DNA of 9,152 nucleotides from an uncultured Lachnospiraceae bacterium (GTDB taxonomy: Bacteria > Bacillota_A > Clostridia > Lachnospirales > Lachnospiraceae). The DNA is taken from NCBI GenBank assembly GCA_947564305.1, contig CANOBT010000203.1, positions 1-9,152 of the forward strand. The letters are read 5' to 3'. A model generated the notes under the pieces. That model saw only the letters and a program-made list of their open reading frames with translations. It was not told the origin of the DNA and made no database searches. Of the stretch, positions 7,569-9,152 are shown piece after piece (positions within the stretch are counted from its first letter, which is position 1; each line of letters opens with the position of its first letter). The position numbers were made by a program, and so were the translations under genes.

Positions 7569-7598
7569 TTGACAAAGCGTTTATGTAAAGAGTAAAAT
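7569..7598 (+). promoter_or_regulatory. Candidate sigma-A promoter upstream of loaP
   Basis: A perfect -35 TTGACA (7569-7574), an 18-bp spacer and TAAAAT (7593-7598, five of six matches) predict transcription from about 7605, giving loaP a 5' leader of about 200 nt. The -35 box sits inside an inverted repeat, ATAAAC (7562-7567) / GTTTAT (7579-7584), which could be an operator. A weaker alternative is TTGAAT (7645-7650), 17 bp, TAATAT (7668-7673). Confidence 0.6.
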
Positions 7599-7691
7599 AA
7601 GTAAAGTCTTTTATAGAAGATTTTAGGGACTTCTTAGAATGGTCTTGAATAATTATAGGGGATATGTTAATATGATTGCCGATGTTTTGCA

Positions 7692-7720
7692 GAAAATAGA
7701 GTTTATTTTACACTATTTTC
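7692..7720 (+). repeat. 8-bp inverted repeat in the loaP leader
   Basis: GAAAATAG (7692-7699) and CTATTTTC (7713-7720) are perfect inverted copies around a 13-nt A+T-rich loop. The stem is weak as RNA and is not followed by a U-run, so a regulator-binding site is as likely as a hairpin. A perfect palindrome AGAATATTCT follows at 7744-7753. The rest of 7536-7787 shows nothing else that I can name. Confidence 0.35.
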
Positions 7721-7805
7721 GATTGTTCTTAAAACAGGAAATTAGAATATTCTATGGAATGGTTAATATAGAAAACAAGATTCAAAATTGGGGAGAAGAC
7801 TTGAC

Positions 7806-8312
7806 ATGTGGTATGTGATGCAGGTCTATACGGGGCAGGAGATGGCGATTGCCCAGAAATGCCGGGATAGAGTAATTGTTGATGGTGAAGATGTTTTTGT
7901 CCCATTAGTTGAGAGATGGACTAAAATTCAGGGAGAAAGGACATTGATCATGTCAAAGCTTTTTTCCGGATACGTATTTGTAGAAACAAAAAATATTAAA
8001 GATTTTTATATCCGATTGAATCAGGTAAATTCCATGACCAAGATACTTCGGACTGGTGAAGAGATAACACCAATTTATAGGGAAGAAGAAGAGTACTTGA
8101 AAAGGTTGGGCGGGGACGAGCATATTGTAAAATACTCAGAAGGCTATATAGAAGGCGATAAGCTGATTGTAACGTCCGGACCTTTGAAAGACTGTGAAGG
8201 GAAGGTTAAGAAGATTTTACGGCACAAGCGGTTAGTGGTATTGGAAGTTCCTTTGCTTGGGCGGACAGTGGAGGTTACGTTGGGGTTAGGGGTTGTGGAG
8301 AGAAGAGGGTGA
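7806..8312 (+). CDS. loaP: LoaP-type NusG paralogue, processive transcription antiterminator
   Basis: A 168-aa two-domain NusG-family protein. The NGN domain opens MWYVMQVYTGQE and contains LFSGYVFVE, the surface that binds RNA polymerase. A C-terminal KOW domain (about 117-166) reads GDKLIVTSGPLKDCEG, then HKRLVVLEVPLLGRTVEV. LoaP proteins are the Firmicute counterpart of RfaH: they suppress termination in long biosynthetic operons, usually next to the loaP gene. I chose the ATG at 7806, placed about 9 nt after GGGGAGA (7790-7796); a TTG at 7788 in the same frame would sit before and overlap that ribosome site. Its position directly before a capsule-type glycosyltransferase gene suggests that it controls the operon to its right. 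Housekeeping NusG is ruled out by its divergence and context. Confidence 0.88.
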   Translation: MWYVMQVYTGQEMAIAQKCRDRVIVDGEDVFVPLVERWTKIQGERTLIMSKLFSGYVFVETKNIKDFYIRLNQVNSMTKILRTGEEITPIYREEEEYLKRLGGDEHIVKYSEGYIEGDKLIVTSGPLKDCEGKVKKILRHKRLVVLEVPLLGRTVEVTLGLGVVERRG

Positions 8313-8509
8313 TTTTTTAGGAAGTTGCCGATTGTATTTGACGTTTCGCGCGCTGTACAGAAGGTAATGGAAATAGTGATACAAGATTCAGGATTATAAA
8401 AATGATTCTGGAATGGCGAAGCATGCCTATCAGGTAAAGATATAAAAGGCAGCTTATGTTGGGAGTTTGTTTTAAAAGAAGGAAAGATTAAGGAGCAAAG
8501 AGCAGAGTA
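8313..8509 (+). promoter_or_regulatory. Leader between loaP and the glycosyltransferase gene
   Basis: About 197 nt without a gene. This is where LoaP targets are expected, since LoaP recognises an RNA hairpin in the 5' leader of its operon. The best hairpin that I find is at 8407-8434: TCTGG (8407-8411) with TCAGG (8430-8434), including G-U pairs, capped by GGC (8415-8417) with GCC (8425-8427) and the loop GAAGCAT, with a mismatch and a bulge between. No good promoter or T-tract terminator is visible, so transcription probably reads through from loaP. AGGAG (8491-8495) precedes the next gene at a long 14-nt spacing. Confidence 0.4.
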
Positions 8510-9152
8510 ATGGACGCTATGGTTAAAAGGCGGACGAATCATGAAAATATTGATATTACCTTTGAGGAACCAGGAATATCATCTGTACAGAGAAAAACTT
8601 TATATCAGGAGCAAAAACCGCAAGACCTTAAAAATAAACGTATACTTCTAATTGCTTTACCCGGATACCGTGATGGGATTATTGACAAGATGCGAGAACT
8701 TGGAGCGGAAGTAGATTTGATCAATGACAAGCCAAACGAGGGAGTTATCTGTAAGACGTTGGGGCGATATCAGGTTGGTTTTTATAAAAGAGTGATTGAG
8801 CATTACTATAAAAAGAAGCTAGAGCCGTTGAAAGGAAAGAATTATGATTATATTCTTTCTATCCGTGGTGAGTATACACCGATTAATACATTAAAACTAT
8901 TAAGGCAATATTATCCGGACAGTAAATGTATCCTTTATATGTGGGACGGACTTCATAAATTAAATACAAGGGGGATTGAAAAGAAGTGGCCCTATTATGA
9001 CAGGGTATATACCTTCGATCGTATTGACTATGAGGCCAATAAAGAGGAACTTTTATTTCTTCCCTTATATTATTACGAAGATTATCTGCCGAAAAATCCG
9101 CTTGTATTAAAAGGAGCCCGTCAGGTCGGCAAAACATGGCTTATGAAAGAAT
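8510..9152 (+). CDS. CgeB/glycosyltransferase-like protein fused in frame to AAA_14 ATPase Walker A, 3'-partial
   Basis: The frame opens at the ATG 8510 (in-frame stop at 8489-8491; alternative ATG at 8519) and is still open at the window end, 214 residues. After a polar extension of about 40 residues, KRILLIALPGYRDGI, ILSIRGEYTP, CILYMWDGLHK and VYTFDRIDYEANKEELLFLPLYYYEDYLP match the N-terminal half of CgeB-like glycosyltransferases common in Lachnospiraceae capsule loci. Such proteins normally continue for over 100 residues with FCFIGT-type blocks. Here, right after YLP (about 9090), the frame becomes NPLVLKGARQVGKTWLMKE. That is the Walker A region (GARQVGKT, residues 202-209) of AAA_14/DUF4143 ATPases, lacking their usual first 20 or so residues. 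Either a recombination product or an assembly join. The function of any fusion is unknown; the glycosyltransferase half is probably non-functional. Confidence 0.7.
   Translation, partial: MDAMVKRRTNHENIDITFEEPGISSVQRKTLYQEQKPQDLKNKRILLIALPGYRDGIIDKMRELGAEVDLINDKPNEGVICKTLGRYQVGFYKRVIEHYYKKKLEPLKGKNYDYILSIRGEYTPINTLKLLRQYYPDSKCILYMWDGLHKLNTRGIEKKWPYYDRVYTFDRIDYEANKEELLFLPLYYYEDYLPKNPLVLKGARQVGKTWLMKE

Noticed and set aside
7788..7805. TTG start adding six residues to LoaP
   Set aside because: The TTG overlaps and precedes the GGGGAGA ribosome site; ATG at 7806 gives correct spacing and the family's usual MWYV-type N-terminus.

Overview
The window looks like accessory chromosomal DNA from a low-GC Firmicute, most likely a gut clostridium of the Lachnospiraceae. 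This rests on AGGAGG-type ribosome binding sites, A+T-rich coding sequence, a LoaP-type NusG paralogue, and the mix of surface-glycan genes. The genus cannot be fixed from the sequence. All genes that I can support lie on the + strand.

Layout. (1) 1-741: the 3' part of a pentapeptide-repeat protein gene, probably entering from upstream, with a fresh 60-bp tandem duplication. (2) 742-1077: a gap without a convincing gene. It holds several inverted repeats, one strong hairpin, a possible 15-codon leader ORF and a candidate promoter (937-965). (3) 1078-7535: a tight six-gene operon with 4-nt overlaps or gaps of about 4-21 nt: FkbH-like HAD-IIIC/GNAT protein, VOC (glyoxalase-fold) enzyme, SAM methyltransferase, stand-alone acyl carrier protein, MBOAT O-acyltransferase, and a membrane-anchored SGNH-like protein. 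(4) 7536-7805: A+T-rich promoter region. (5) 7806-8312: loaP, a specialised NusG-family antiterminator. (6) 8313-9152: a leader of about 200 nt, then a gene starting as a CgeB/glycosyltransferase-like capsule protein. Near its residue 195 it switches in frame into the Walker A region of an AAA_14-type ATPase and runs off the window.

How the parts may work together. The six-gene operon has the logic of the Dlt/AlgI surface-acylation systems but with a different loading enzyme. FkbH family proteins load a three-carbon unit from 1,3-bisphosphoglycerate onto an ACP as glyceryl-S-ACP. The dehydrogenases that turn this into methoxymalonyl-ACP are absent, while an MBOAT transferase and a DltD/AlgX-like SGNH partner are present. 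My inference is a system that builds a glyceryl (possibly O-methylated or epimerised) thioester on the ACP and transfers it to an extracellular glycan or teichoic-type polymer. The loaP gene then marks the start of a separate, processively antiterminated polysaccharide operon. The in-frame glycosyltransferase/ATPase chimera at the right edge is either a real recombination product or an assembly join.
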